From NCBI GenBank assembly GCA_934486455.1, contig CAKSPR010000003.1, forward strand, positions 7,573-71,572: a stretch of DNA of 64,000 nucleotides, given 5' to 3'. Each line of letters begins with the position of its first letter. Positions within the stretch are counted from its first letter, which is position 1. Position numbers and translations under genes: made by a program. Below are positions 1 through 8,098 of this stretch, piece by piece. A model generated the notes under the pieces. The model was not told where the DNA came from and searched no databases. It saw only the letters and a list, made by a program, of their open reading frames with translations. Source of the stretch: an uncultured Eubacteriales bacterium (GTDB taxonomy: Bacteria > Bacillota > Clostridia > Oscillospirales > Acutalibacteraceae).

Positions 1-126
1 TATGAAGCCGAGAGCGGCCCGGTAGTCATAGAGTGCCCCATAAGCAAAGACGAACTGGTTCTTCCCATGCTTCCGCCAGGCGGCAGCATGGACGACCTGA
101 TAATAGAAAAGGAGGACGATCTGTGA
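1..126 (+). CDS. ilvB: Acetolactate synthase large subunit, C-terminal end (partial)
   Basis: Frame 1 is open from the window edge and encodes 41 residues ending PPGGSMDDLIIEKEDDL before TGA at 124-126. This glycine-rich tail with an MDD(L/M)I motif resembles the C-terminus of the thiamine-diphosphate-dependent large subunit of acetolactate synthase, which makes acetolactate or acetohydroxybutyrate in valine, leucine and isoleucine synthesis. The identity rests on this tail plus its position: its stop codon overlaps the GTG start of ilvN (GTGA), so the two subunits are translationally coupled. Most of the gene lies outside the window. Confidence 0.8.
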   Translation, partial: YEAESGPVVIECPISKDELVLPMLPPGGSMDDLIIEKEDDL

Positions 127-620
127 AAAAGTTTATAATTGCCGTTTATGTCGACAATAAATTCGGCGTGCTGACCAGGGTAACAAGCATGTTTACCCGC
201 CGCGGATTTAACATCGACGCACTGACGGTGGGAAAAACCGAATCGGACGATTTTTCCCGCATAACCATAACCATGTACGGCGACGACGCCGCAAAGGAGC
301 AGATGATAAAACAGCTTAAAAAGCTGGTCAATGTAAAAATGGTCAAGCTGCTGTCAAAGGAAAGCTCGGTGATCAGAGAGCTTATGCTCATCAAGGTCAA
401 AAACGACCGCAAGACAAAAAACGACATAATGACCGCAGTAAGCATCTTCCGCTCCAAAATAATCGATTATTCGGCCAACGCTTTGTGCATCGAGGTGACC
501 GGCGACACCGAAAAGCTGGACGCTTTTATCGAGATAATGAAGCCTCTGGGCATAATCGAAATGTGCCGAACCGGCATCGTGGCTCTCGAACGGGGAGAGG
601 GAAGCCTGCTTGAGCAATAA
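123..620 (+). CDS. ilvN: Acetolactate synthase small (regulatory) subunit
   Basis: A 165-residue regulatory subunit of acetolactate synthase, which activates the catalytic subunit and confers valine feedback inhibition in this family. An N-terminal ACT domain (about residues 3-75; VYVDNKFGVLTRVTSMFTRRGFN is split by the usual valine-binding loop) is followed by the small-subunit C-terminal domain (about 84-158, ending GIVALERG). I chose GTG at 123 over an upstream in-frame start at 33 because it has an AAGGAGG ribosome binding site just before it, overlaps the ilvB stop as GTGA, and gives the usual family length. It sits in an ilvB-ilvN-ilvC-ilvD cluster. Confidence 0.95.
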   Translation: MKKFIIAVYVDNKFGVLTRVTSMFTRRGFNIDALTVGKTESDDFSRITITMYGDDAAKEQMIKQLKKLVNVKMVKLLSKESSVIRELMLIKVKNDRKTKNDIMTAVSIFRSKIIDYSANALCIEVTGDTEKLDAFIEIMKPLGIIEMCRTGIVALERGEGSLLEQ

Positions 621-733
621 GCACCGCCCCGCCCTGTTAAAATCACGGCAGCCCCGCACCCGGGAAACTCCCTTTCCCTCCTACGGCAAAATCAATTGAA
701 TCCACATAAAAATTATAAAAGGAGATTTTTAAA

Positions 734-1756
734 ATGTCAGACGCAAGAATTTTTTATCAGCAGGATTGCGACCTTAACAAATTAAACGGTAAAACGGTGG
801 CCATAATCGGCTACGGCTCCCAGGGACACGCCCATGCACTGAACCTTAGGGACTCGGGTGTAGATGTTATCGTCGGCCTTTACGAGGGCAGCAAAAGCTG
901 GGCAAAGGCCGAAAAGGCGGGCCTTAAGGTTATGACCTCGGCCGACGCAGCCAAAAACGCCGACATTGTCATGATACTCATCAACGACGAAAAGCAGGCC
1001 AAGCTTTATAAGCAGTCTATCGAGCCCTTTATGACCGAGGGCAAGACCCTCGCTTTCGCCCACGGCTTCAACATCCACTACGGCTGCATAAAGCCCCCCA
1101 AGAATGTCAATGTAATTATGATTGCCCCCAAAGGCCCCGGCCACACCGTCCGAAGCGAATACCTTGCAGGCAAGGGCGTACCCTGCCTCGTAGCGGTGGA
1201 GCAGGACGCCACCGGCGACGCTCTCGACATCGGCCTTGCCTACGCTTTGGGCATCGGCGGCGCCCGTGCGGGAGTGCTTGAGACCACCTTCCGCAGCGAG
1301 ACCGAGACCGATCTTTTCGGCGAGCAGGCGGTCATCTGCGGCGGCGTTTGCGCTCTTATGCAGGCTGGCTTTGAAACCCTCACCGAGGCGGGCTACGACC
1401 CGAGAAACGCCTATTTTGAATGTGTTCACGAAATGAAACTAATCGTCGACCTTATCTATCAGAGCGGCTTTGCCGGCATGAGATATTCCATCTCCAACAC
1501 CGCCGAATACGGCGATTATATCACCGGTCCCAAGATCATCACCGAGGAGACCAAAAAGGCCATGAAAAAGGTGCTTCGCGACATTCAGGACGGCTCCTTT
1601 GCAAAGGACTTTTTGCTTGACATGTCGGAGGAAAGCGGTCAGGTGCACTTCGGCGCCATGAGAAAGTTAGCAAGCGAGCATCCCGCCGAAAGAATAGGCG
1701 AGGAGATAAGAAAGCTTTACAGCTGGAACGACGAAGAAAAGCTCATCAACAACTGA
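734..1756 (+). CDS. ilvC: Ketol-acid reductoisomerase, class I
   Basis: A 340-residue class I ketol-acid reductoisomerase, which isomerises and reduces acetolactate to 2,3-dihydroxyisovalerate with a nicotinamide cofactor and Mg2+. The N-terminal Rossmann domain carries GYGSQGHAHALN (26-37), and the C-terminal knotted domain carries the metal-ligand stretch ETDLFGEQ and the ECVHEMKLIVDL helix. The start has AAAGGAG ten bases upstream. The cofactor-specificity loop reads GLYEGSKSW (48-56) where NADPH enzymes usually have LRPGSKSW: the phosphate-contacting Arg is Tyr50 and an acidic Glu51 is present, which fits NADH or dual cofactor use. It lies between ilvN and ilvD. Confidence 0.97.
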   Translation: MSDARIFYQQDCDLNKLNGKTVAIIGYGSQGHAHALNLRDSGVDVIVGLYEGSKSWAKAEKAGLKVMTSADAAKNADIVMILINDEKQAKLYKQSIEPFMTEGKTLAFAHGFNIHYGCIKPPKNVNVIMIAPKGPGHTVRSEYLAGKGVPCLVAVEQDATGDALDIGLAYALGIGGARAGVLETTFRSETETDLFGEQAVICGGVCALMQAGFETLTEAGYDPRNAYFECVHEMKLIVDLIYQSGFAGMRYSISNTAEYGDYITGPKIITEETKKAMKKVLRDIQDGSFAKDFLLDMSEESGQVHFGAMRKLASEHPAERIGEEIRKLYSWNDEEKLINN

Positions 1757-1838
1757 TTTTTTCTCTTCGGCAACCGCCCTCTCAGGCAGTCGGGCGTTAT
1801 TAAACCTTCAATAAAAAAATGGATTTCGGTGAATAGCT

Positions 1839-3497
1839 ATGATTAAAGATGAAATTATAAAGGGCGCCCAAAACGCCTCCCATCGCAGCCTTTACCACGC
1901 TTTGGGCCTTACGGCCGAAGAACTCGACCGCCCCCTTATCGGGGTGGTCAGCTCCTACAACGAGATCGTCCCCGGCCACATGAATCTCGACAAAATAACC
2001 GAAGCCGTTAAAATGGGCGTGGCCTTAAACGGCGGCACCCCCATAGTATTTCCGGCCATCGCCGTGTGCGACGGAATTGCAATGGGCCACGGGGGAATGA
2101 GATATTCTCTTGTTACCCGCGATCTTATCGCCGACTCCACCGAGGCCATGGTGCGGGCCCACGGTTTCGACGGCCTTGTTATGATCCCCAACTGCGACAA
2201 AAATGTACCGGGACTGCTCATGGCCGCCGCAAGGCTCAATATTCCGACGGTTTTTGTGTCGGGCGGACCTATGCTTGCCGGAAAAATAGACGGAAAGAAA
2301 ACCAGCCTTTCAAGTATGTTTGAAGCGGTCGGTTCCTTTATGGCGGGAAAGATCGACGAGCAAAAGCTTTGCGAATACGAATGTAAGGCCTGTCCCACCT
2401 GCGGCTCCTGCTCGGGAATGTATACGGCAAACTCCATGAACTGCCTGTGCGAGGCCATCGGTATGGCGCTGCCCGGCAACGGCACAATTCCCGCCGTTTA
2501 TTCCCGCCGTTTAGAGCTTGCAAAGCACGCGGGCATGGCGGCCGTCGACCTTGTTAAAAAGGACATAAAGCCTCGGGACATAATGACAGACAAGGCCTTT
2601 GAAAACGCCCTCTGCGCCGACATGGCCGTGGGCTGTTCGACAAACACCATGCTCCATCTTCCCGCCATCGCACGGGAATGCGGTATAAAGCTCGACCTTG
2701 AAAAGGCCAATGCCGTCAGCGAGAGAACCCCCAACCTCTGCCACCTTGCCCCCGCAGGCCACACCTATATGGAGGATCTCGACGAGGCGGGCGGAATTCC
2801 CGCCGTGCTCAAGGAGCTTGAAAGGGGCGGTCTTTTAAAGGGCGCCTGTCTGACCGTTACCGGGAAAACCGTCAAGGAAAATCTTAAAGCTGCCGAAAAC
2901 CTCGACAATGAAGTCATAAGACCCATAGAAAACCCCTTTTCCCCAACCGGCGGCATAGCCGTTTTAAAGGGAAATCTCGCCGAAAACGGCTGCGTTGTCA
3001 AGCGGTCGGCCGTGGCAAAGGAAATGCTCCGCCACAGCGGCAAAGCCAGAGTCTTTAACAGCGAGGAGGAGGCCATAAAGGTCATTTACGACGGAAAAAT
3101 AGAGCCGGGCGATGTGGTGGTCATCCGTTACGAGGGTCCGTCGGGCGGCCCCGGCATGAGAGAAATGCTCTCTCCCACATCGGCAATTGCCGGAATGGGG
3201 CTTGACAAAACGGTGGCTCTCATAACCGACGGAAGGTTTTCCGGTGCCACCCGAGGGGCAAGCATCGGCCACATTTCCCCCGAAGCGGCAAAGGGCGGCC
3301 TTATCGCCTATGTTCACGAGGGAGATATAATAAACATCGACATTCCCGCCGGCACCATAACCCTCGAGGTAAAAAAAGAGGAAATAGAGCGGCGCAAAGA
3401 AACCGATAAAATTCTCGAAAAGCCTCATCTTACAGGCTATCTCAAGCGCTACGCCGCCGCCGTAAGCTCGGCCGACGAGGGCGCCGTGCTTAAATGA
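1839..3497 (+). CDS. ilvD: Dihydroxy-acid dehydratase
   Basis: A 552-residue IlvD/Edd family dehydratase that converts dihydroxyisovalerate and dihydroxymethylvalerate to the 2-oxoacid precursors of valine and isoleucine, using an Fe-S cluster and Mg2+. Family motifs are visible: CDKNVPG (cluster cysteine near residue 120), CPTCGSCSGMYTANSMN (second cluster cysteine, near 190), and the C-terminal GRFSGATRG and GHISPEA blocks. Its length is normal for the family. It follows ilvC by 82 bases in the same direction and is the last gene of the ilv cluster; a family-1 repeat follows. I saw no clear intrinsic terminator after it. Confidence 0.97.
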   Translation: MIKDEIIKGAQNASHRSLYHALGLTAEELDRPLIGVVSSYNEIVPGHMNLDKITEAVKMGVALNGGTPIVFPAIAVCDGIAMGHGGMRYSLVTRDLIADSTEAMVRAHGFDGLVMIPNCDKNVPGLLMAAARLNIPTVFVSGGPMLAGKIDGKKTSLSSMFEAVGSFMAGKIDEQKLCEYECKACPTCGSCSGMYTANSMNCLCEAIGMALPGNGTIPAVYSRRLELAKHAGMAAVDLVKKDIKPRDIMTDKAFENALCADMAVGCSTNTMLHLPAIARECGIKLDLEKANAVSERTPNLCHLAPAGHTYMEDLDEAGGIPAVLKELERGGLLKGACLTVTGKTVKENLKAAENLDNEVIRPIENPFSPTGGIAVLKGNLAENGCVVKRSAVAKEMLRHSGKARVFNSEEEAIKVIYDGKIEPGDVVVIRYEGPSGGPGMREMLSPTSAIAGMGLDKTVALITDGRFSGATRGASIGHISPEAAKGGLIAYVHEGDIINIDIPAGTITLEVKKEEIERRKETDKILEKPHLTGYLKRYAAAVSSADEGAVLK

Positions 3498-3535
3498 GCA
3501 GATTAAGCCGCGGCACCCCTGCCAACACACAAGCC

Positions 3536-3645
3536 TAAAAGTATAAACAAAGCCGTGGCGCCCCAAGGCACGGGAGCCGGCAAAACGCAAGTTTTGACTG
3601 AGGGGTAGTAAGGTTTATTGTAATGAAAAAACTTCTGTCAAAGAA
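3536..3645 (+). repeat. Family-1 structured interspersed repeat, copy A
   Basis: About 110 bp downstream of ilvD. It shares with copies at 5538, 10788 and 19632 the order GCCGTGGCGCCCC ... GGGAGCCGG, a variable small hairpin (here CAAAAC-GCAA-GTTTTG), then CTGAGGGGTAGTAAGGTTT and a run like AAAAAA-CT-TCTGTCAA. The hairpin differs between copies but stays paired. It looks like a REP- or MITE-like element of the type common between genes in gut Clostridia; no transposase is near it. Confidence 0.75.
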
Positions 3646-3661
3646 CTAACCCCCACAAAAA

Positions 3662-3677
3662 TGTTTCACGTGAAACA
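3662..3677. other. parS centromere-like site 1
   Basis: TGTTTCACGTGAAACA, a perfect 16-bp palindrome matching the Firmicutes parS consensus TGTTNCACGTGAAACA bound by ParB (Spo0J). It lies about 40 kb left of the dnaA-dnaN gap, just before the DUF815 ATPase gene. An ATG inside it opens the same frame as that gene but has no ribosome binding site, so I treat the site as non-coding. Confidence 0.93.
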
Positions 3678-3723
3678 ATTGCAACCCCCGCAAAAACGCA
3701 ACATTAAAAGGACGGTGAATAAA

Positions 3724-4944
3724 TTGAAGCCCGACTACGGTGAGCTTTTTAATCGGCTCTGCACTGTAACAATATTCCGCTCGGTAAAAAATTCCCCCAT
3801 AATTTCAAAGCTTTCATCTCTCTTTAACGCGCTTTTAACGCCGGGTGAAGATTCCGAAGTGCTCGGCGCCTACGCCGATTTTGTCTCCTCTCTTTATGAC
3901 GGGGGCGGAGATCTCGGCAATTTCATCAAAGACGCCCTTTTAGAAAGCGAAAACATATACATTAAGCTTTGTGCAAAAAAGGAGCCTCTGCCCGATTTTA
4001 TAAAAAAGAGCGCGGCGGCCGAGCTTGCTCTTTTTTCCGAGCTTTCCTCCCTTGATTCGGCATGCCTTAAAGCCTCCCTTAAAGCCGCTCTTAAAGAGCC
4101 GACCGACATTTTCCTTCCCGATTTTTCCTCAACCTTCTGCGATTTTTCCGCGCTCTATGCCGAGCGGGCAGAAAAAGCCAACCGCCTCGGTTACGGCATT
4201 TTTGCCAAACACGGCGCCTTTTATTTCGACGGCCGAAGCCTTATACCCTACGATTTTGCCGACGACATTTCTCTAACCGACCTTTTCGGCTACGAGCGGC
4301 AAAGGGAACTGGTCAAAAAAAACACCGCCGCCCTGACAAAAGGACTTCCCGCGGGAAATCTCCTGCTTTGCGGCGACGCGGGAACAGGCAAATCCTCCAC
4401 CGTAAAGGCGGTGGCAAACGCAGCTTTCGGCGAGGGCGTGCGCCTTGTGGAGCTTAAAAAGCATCAGCTTGAGCTTTTGCCGAGGCTTATGGAAATTCTG
4501 TCGAAAAATCCCCTTAACTTCATAATTTTTATCGACGACCTTTCCTTCAACAAAAACGACGACAGCTTCGGCGCTCTTAAAGCCGCTCTCGAAGGATCGG
4601 CCTCGGCAAAGGCGAAAAACGCCGTCATATATGCCACCAGCAACCGCCGCCACCTCATAAAAGAGAGCTTTTCCGACCGGGCGGGCGACGACATACACGC
4701 CGCTGATACCGCGGCCGAGCTTATGTCTCTTTCCCAGCGCTTTTCACTGAGCATTCTTTTTGAAAAGCCCTCAAAGCCGCTCTACCTCGACATTGTTTGC
4801 TCCCTTGCAAAAACGCAGGATATCCCCGTCACCGACACCCTTCTTTCAAGAGCCGAGCAATATGCCCTGAAAAAGGGCGGGCGATCGGCCCGTGCGGCAA
4901 GGCAGTTTATCGAGCTTATAAAAACCCTCGGCGAAGATTTTTAA
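3724..4944 (+). CDS. DUF815-type AAA+ ATPase
   Basis: A 406-residue AAA+ ATPase of the DUF815 type, a widespread but uncharacterised family. The C-terminal half carries Walker A GDAGTGKSS (about 217-225), Walker B FIIFIDDLSF (about 266-275), a sensor-like YATSNRRHLI stretch and the late RSARAARQFIELI helix; the N-terminal half is helical and variable. The start is taken as TTG at 3724 behind AAAAGGACGGTG. An ATG at 3661 in the same frame lies inside a parS site without a ribosome binding site. The cellular role is unknown. It stands alone between parS site 1 and a bidirectional terminator. Confidence 0.85.
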   Translation: MKPDYGELFNRLCTVTIFRSVKNSPIISKLSSLFNALLTPGEDSEVLGAYADFVSSLYDGGGDLGNFIKDALLESENIYIKLCAKKEPLPDFIKKSAAAELALFSELSSLDSACLKASLKAALKEPTDIFLPDFSSTFCDFSALYAERAEKANRLGYGIFAKHGAFYFDGRSLIPYDFADDISLTDLFGYERQRELVKKNTAALTKGLPAGNLLLCGDAGTGKSSTVKAVANAAFGEGVRLVELKKHQLELLPRLMEILSKNPLNFIIFIDDLSFNKNDDSFGALKAALEGSASAKAKNAVIYATSNRRHLIKESFSDRAGDDIHAADTAAELMSLSQRFSLSILFEKPSKPLYLDIVCSLAKTQDIPVTDTLLSRAEQYALKKGGRSARAARQFIELIKTLGEDF

Positions 4945-5025
4945 ATCTTAATGAGCCGATCCGAAACCCGACATGCGACAATGCAGCAGCGCGGGCGGCT
5001 CGGTAAAGGCCTGTAAAAATTCACG

Positions 5026-5080
5026 ACAAAAAAAGACCTGCGGGAAAAGACATCCGTCCGAATCCCGCAGGTCTTTATTT
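5026..5080. terminator. Bidirectional intrinsic terminator
   Basis: A perfect stem AAAGACCTGCGGGA / TCCCGCAGGTCTTT with a loop of about 17 bases. It is followed by T-rich sequence on the plus strand and by a T-run (complement of ACAAAAAAAGA) on the minus strand, so it can end both the DUF815 ATPase transcript and the convergent small gene at 5098-5331. Confidence 0.88.
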
Positions 5081-5097
5081 TCAAGAAAACTCCGTGA

Positions 5098-5331
5098 TTA
5101 TTCCTGCTCTGCTTCCTCTTCCGCTTCCTCGGCAACCTCTTCGGCCTGCTCGATGTCGTCGTGGTCGCAATAGCAGCAGTCGTCGTCACAGCAATCACAA
5201 TCAAAGAAATCGTCAAAATCGTCTTCTCGGCGGTCGCGGCAGAACTTGGTCACGAAGTATGCAACCGTACCGGCGATGGCAATAATGGCGGTGGCAACGG
5301 CGATTCCCCAAAACAGTCTTTTTTCTATCAT
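5098..5331 (-). CDS. Small single-pass membrane protein with Cys/Asp-rich tail
   Basis: A 77-residue protein of unknown function. Residues 8-29 form one hydrophobic segment (GIAVATAIIAIAGTVAYFVTK). After a short basic stretch comes a very acidic tail with eight cysteines in DCDCCDDDCCYCDHDD plus one upstream, then a Glu/Ala-rich end. The start has a strong GGAGG site seven bases upstream, and a terminator follows, so it is a real, separately transcribed gene. The cysteine and carboxylate density suggests metal binding or redox activity facing the cytoplasm, but that is inference; I do not recognise a family. Confidence 0.75.
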   Translation of the reverse strand: MIEKRLFWGIAVATAIIAIAGTVAYFVTKFCRDRREDDFDDFFDCDCCDDDCCYCDHDDIEQAEEVAEEAEEEAEQE

Positions 5332-5537
5332 AACAATACCTCCGTAAAGAAATTTTTATCTACCTTAAATATAACAAATACACAAAAAAATGTCAAGGGG
5401 ATTAACAAAATGTTTTCATTCATCCAACGCAGCTTCCCGACCGCCCCAACCCCACCGCACAGCGTCTCTTTTTCAATGCACAACGCCAAGATGCTCCGCT
5501 CGGCCGCAGCGCACCTTTTTCAACGAACAAGTCTAAA

Positions 5538-5643
5538 ATCTAAACTATGCCGTGGCGCCCCAAGGCACGGGAGCCGGCTCGGCATCGCCGAGGCTGAGGG
5601 GTAGTAAGGTTTCCTGCAACAAAAAAGCTACCGTCAATGCACA
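5538..5643 (+). repeat. Family-1 structured interspersed repeat, copy B
   Basis: About 106 bp inside the 585-bp gap between the small membrane protein gene and the M50 protease gene. It has the family blocks AAACTATGCCGTGGCGCCCC, GGGAGCCGG, a hairpin CTCGGC-ATC-GCCGAG, CTGAGGGGTAGTAAGGTTT and CTACCGTCAATGCACA. It is very close to copy C at 10788 over its whole length, with a changed but still paired hairpin. Apart from this repeat and the promoter at 5723, I see no feature in the gap. Confidence 0.8.
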
Positions 5644-5722
5644 TATCAAAAGTCATTAAAGTCATCTTTTTTCCCCTCCCCGCCGCCACCCTGAACAATT
5701 TTTTAACTTTTACCGATTCCCC

Positions 5723-5751
5723 TTGTATTTTAGGGCAATATTTAGTATAAT
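5723..5751 (+). promoter_or_regulatory. Sigma-A-type promoter for the M50-scpA-scpB cluster
   Basis: TTGTAT, a 17-base spacer, then TATAAT at 5746-5751. It lies about 165 bases upstream of the M50 gene and faces it, leaving a long 5' leader in which I recognise no riboswitch. Confidence 0.72.
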
Positions 5752-5916
5752 AAACTCTGTAATGCGGTGGATTTTACCCTTGCATTTTTAAATTGCAAAA
5801 CCGATCCGCCGCGCCCTTCGGCAAAATTCTCCCTCTCCGCAGGGTCGGCGGTTTCACCCTTCTGATTATTTCCGCCCTTTTCGGCGGGCAACATATTTTT
5901 AAAAAAGGAAAAAGCT

Positions 5917-6624
5917 ATGGGACTTATTTCTATCATATCAAATTTTTTAAGAACAGGCACCTTCGACTTTTTAAGCGCCCTTGCCTATGTGCTTTCGGCG
6001 ACGCTGGTCATTTTTCTTGTCACCCCTCTGCACGAATGTGCCCACGCCTTTGCCGCCTATAAGCTGGGCGATCCCACCGCAAAAAACATGGGCCGTCTTT
6101 CCCTAAACCCCTTCCGCCACATCGACTGGATAGGCGCCGCTCTCATTATGGCGGTAGGATTCGGCTGGGCAAGTCCCGTGCCGGTAAATTCCCGCAATTT
6201 TAAAAATCCAAAGGGCGGAATGGCTCTTACCGCGCTTGCGGGGCCGGTGTCAAACATACTGGCCGCTTTTGTTTCGATTTTTCTTTTATACCTCACCACC
6301 TTTATTCAGTATTCTCTTGCGGCGGCGTCATCGGTCGCGGCTCTTTTTACGGTGCTTCGGCAGGTTTTCTTTTTCCTCGCCCGTATCAACATCTCGCTGG
6401 CGGTTTTCAATCTCATTCCCATCCCCCCGCTTGACGGCTCCCGCCTGCTGACCGCCCTTTTGCCCGACCGTATTTATTACAAGCTCATGGCCTACGAGCG
6501 ATACATTTCCTTCCTTCTCATCGCCGTTGTGGTTTTCGGGCTGCTCGATTATCCCCTTTCATACCTTTCAACGGTTATTTTCAAAGGCCTTTCGGCCGTT
6601 GCGGCGCTGCCCTTCGGAGGTTAA
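5917..6624 (+). CDS. Site-2 protease-like M50 family membrane metalloprotease
   Basis: A 235-residue integral membrane protein of the small bacterial M50 group. The zinc motif HECAH (39-43) sits in the second membrane segment, and NLIPIPPLDG (165-174), which supplies the third ligand, comes near the end; four to five more hydrophobic segments surround them. It lacks PDZ or CBS domains, so it is the minimal form. The substrate is unknown. The start follows AAAAAAGGAAAAAGCT. Its 3' end carries the GGAGG site for scpA, whose ATG begins two bases after the stop, so the protease is coupled to scpA-scpB, an arrangement seen in many Clostridia. Confidence 0.9.
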   Translation: MGLISIISNFLRTGTFDFLSALAYVLSATLVIFLVTPLHECAHAFAAYKLGDPTAKNMGRLSLNPFRHIDWIGAALIMAVGFGWASPVPVNSRNFKNPKGGMALTALAGPVSNILAAFVSIFLLYLTTFIQYSLAAASSVAALFTVLRQVFFFLARINISLAVFNLIPIPPLDGSRLLTALLPDRIYYKLMAYERYISFLLIAVVVFGLLDYPLSYLSTVIFKGLSAVAALPFGG

Positions 6625-6625
6625 A

Positions 6626-7327
6626 ATGGACAAGCTTTCTTACAAGCTGGATGCCTTTGAAGGCCCTCTCGACCTGCTCCTTCATCTCATTGCCAAAAAC
6701 AAGCTCAACATATACGACATCAACATCTGCGAGCTTGTAAAGCAATATCTCGACTGCATAAAACAAATGAAGGAACAGTCTATGGACATTTCCAGCGACT
6801 TTCTTGAAATGGCCTCCCGCCTTGTCTACATCAAATCGGTCTCCCTGCTTCCCAAGGACGAGGACTCGGAGGATCTTAAGGACAAGCTGTCGGGCGAGCT
6901 TATCGAATACCGCACTGTAAAGCTCCTGTCTGCCGAGCTTTCCAAAATTGCCGACGGCTTCGGAAAATTCATCCGACAGCCCACAATGCCCTCGGTGGAT
7001 CAGACCTACCTTCTCACCCACGACCGTCAGGTGCTTTCCCACTGGTATCTTGCGGCGGTGGGCAGAGGACAGCGGCGGCTTCCCCCTCCCGCAACCGCCT
7101 TCGAGCCGCTGGTCAAAAAACCTGTCATACCCGTTTCGGCTAAGATTGTTTATGTCATCCGCCGCCTTTTCAACGGGGTCAAGGTCAAATACAAAAGCAT
7201 GTTCAGCAGCGTTAAGTCCAAATCCGAGGCGGTGGCCACCTTCCTCGCCATTCTCGAGCTTATCCGCGGAGGCAGAATAGCCATCGACCGAAACGACGAT
7301 TTAAAAATGGTCGGAAAGGAAAAATAA
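6626..7327 (+). CDS. scpA: Segregation and condensation protein A
   Basis: A 233-residue kleisin subunit of the Smc-ScpAB condensin, which is loaded at parS-ParB sites and compacts the origin region. The diagnostic N-terminus FEGPLDLLLHLI with ISSDFLEMASRLVYIKS is present, and the C-terminal winged helix ends FLAILELIRGG...I. The start is ATG 6626, two bases after the upstream stop with GGAGG inside the M50 gene. A start 99 bases further upstream in the same frame lies inside that gene and is unlikely. The stop overlaps the scpB start as TAATG. The location near parS sites fits its role. Confidence 0.95.
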   Translation: MDKLSYKLDAFEGPLDLLLHLIAKNKLNIYDINICELVKQYLDCIKQMKEQSMDISSDFLEMASRLVYIKSVSLLPKDEDSEDLKDKLSGELIEYRTVKLLSAELSKIADGFGKFIRQPTMPSVDQTYLLTHDRQVLSHWYLAAVGRGQRRLPPPATAFEPLVKKPVIPVSAKIVYVIRRLFNGVKVKYKSMFSSVKSKSEAVATFLAILELIRGGRIAIDRNDDLKMVGKEK

Positions 7328-7989
7328 TGGATCTTTCAAAATACATTCCCTCTCTTGAGGCCATACTTTTTGCGGGTGGAGAGCCGGTTCCCGCCTCCCG
7401 AATTGCCGCCGCGTTGGAGCTTTCGGAGCAAAATGTCGAAAAAACCGCCGTGCTTTTAGAACAAAAGCTAAGCTCTCCCGATAGCGGTATAGAGCTTTTA
7501 AAGCTTTCGGACGGGTATCAGCTTGCCACAAAAAAGCAGTTTGAGGAGCCCATACGCACGGTTTTTGAGCTTCGCCGATCCACCCCTCTTTCTTCGGCTG
7601 CCTTTGAGGTGCTGGCCGTTGTGGCATACAATCAGCCGGTGACAAAGGGCTATGTCGAGCAGGTGCGAGGGGTTGATTGCTCGGGAGTTATGTCGTCCCT
7701 TGTGCTAAAGGGGCTTATTGAGGAGTGCGGCCGTCTCGACCTTCCCGGCCGACCCATTCTTTACGGAACCACAGATACGTTTTTACGGTGCTTCGGCCTT
7801 TCCGAGCTTTCCGAGCTTCCCGCCCTTCCCGAGGAGGAGGCGGCCAAGAGCTTTGAAAATACAAGCGCCAAAACCACGGTAGAAGAACCTACTCTCGAAG
7901 ACTTTGCAGGCGATCGGACAGCTTCCGAAAATGTTGATGCAACCGACATCGCCTCCGACGGCACCGATAACGACAATCCTGCCGACTAA
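7327..7989 (+). CDS. scpB: Segregation and condensation protein B
   Basis: A 220-residue winged-helix partner of ScpA in the Smc condensin complex. Recognisable blocks are the N-terminal LEAILFAGGEPVPASRIA, the LATKKQFEEPI segment and AFEVLAVVAYNQPVTKGYVEQVRGVD, with RPILYGTTDTFLRCFGL near residue 155. About 40 residues of acidic, Ala/Thr-rich, probably disordered sequence follow the last conserved block, longer than in Bacillus ScpB. The start codon overlaps the scpA stop (TAATG), so the two are translated together. Confidence 0.95.
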   Translation: MDLSKYIPSLEAILFAGGEPVPASRIAAALELSEQNVEKTAVLLEQKLSSPDSGIELLKLSDGYQLATKKQFEEPIRTVFELRRSTPLSSAAFEVLAVVAYNQPVTKGYVEQVRGVDCSGVMSSLVLKGLIEECGRLDLPGRPILYGTTDTFLRCFGLSELSELPALPEEEAAKSFENTSAKTTVEEPTLEDFAGDRTASENVDATDIASDGTDNDNPAD

Positions 7990-8098
7990 AGCGAGCCGCC
8001 CCGTTATCCGCCGTTTTCAATTCCCCGCCGGCATATCCCTTAACCGACCCCCGATACGAGATCTGTAAAACGAAATTTTCGAAAAAGGGTGAGTAAAT

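Noticed and set aside
3661..3723. ATG at 3661 as start of the DUF815 ATPase
   Set aside because: The codon lies in a parS palindrome and has no ribosome binding site; TTG 3724 has one.
5161..5604. A 147-residue plus-strand frame across 5161-5604
   Set aside because: It runs antisense through the small membrane gene and into a family-1 repeat.
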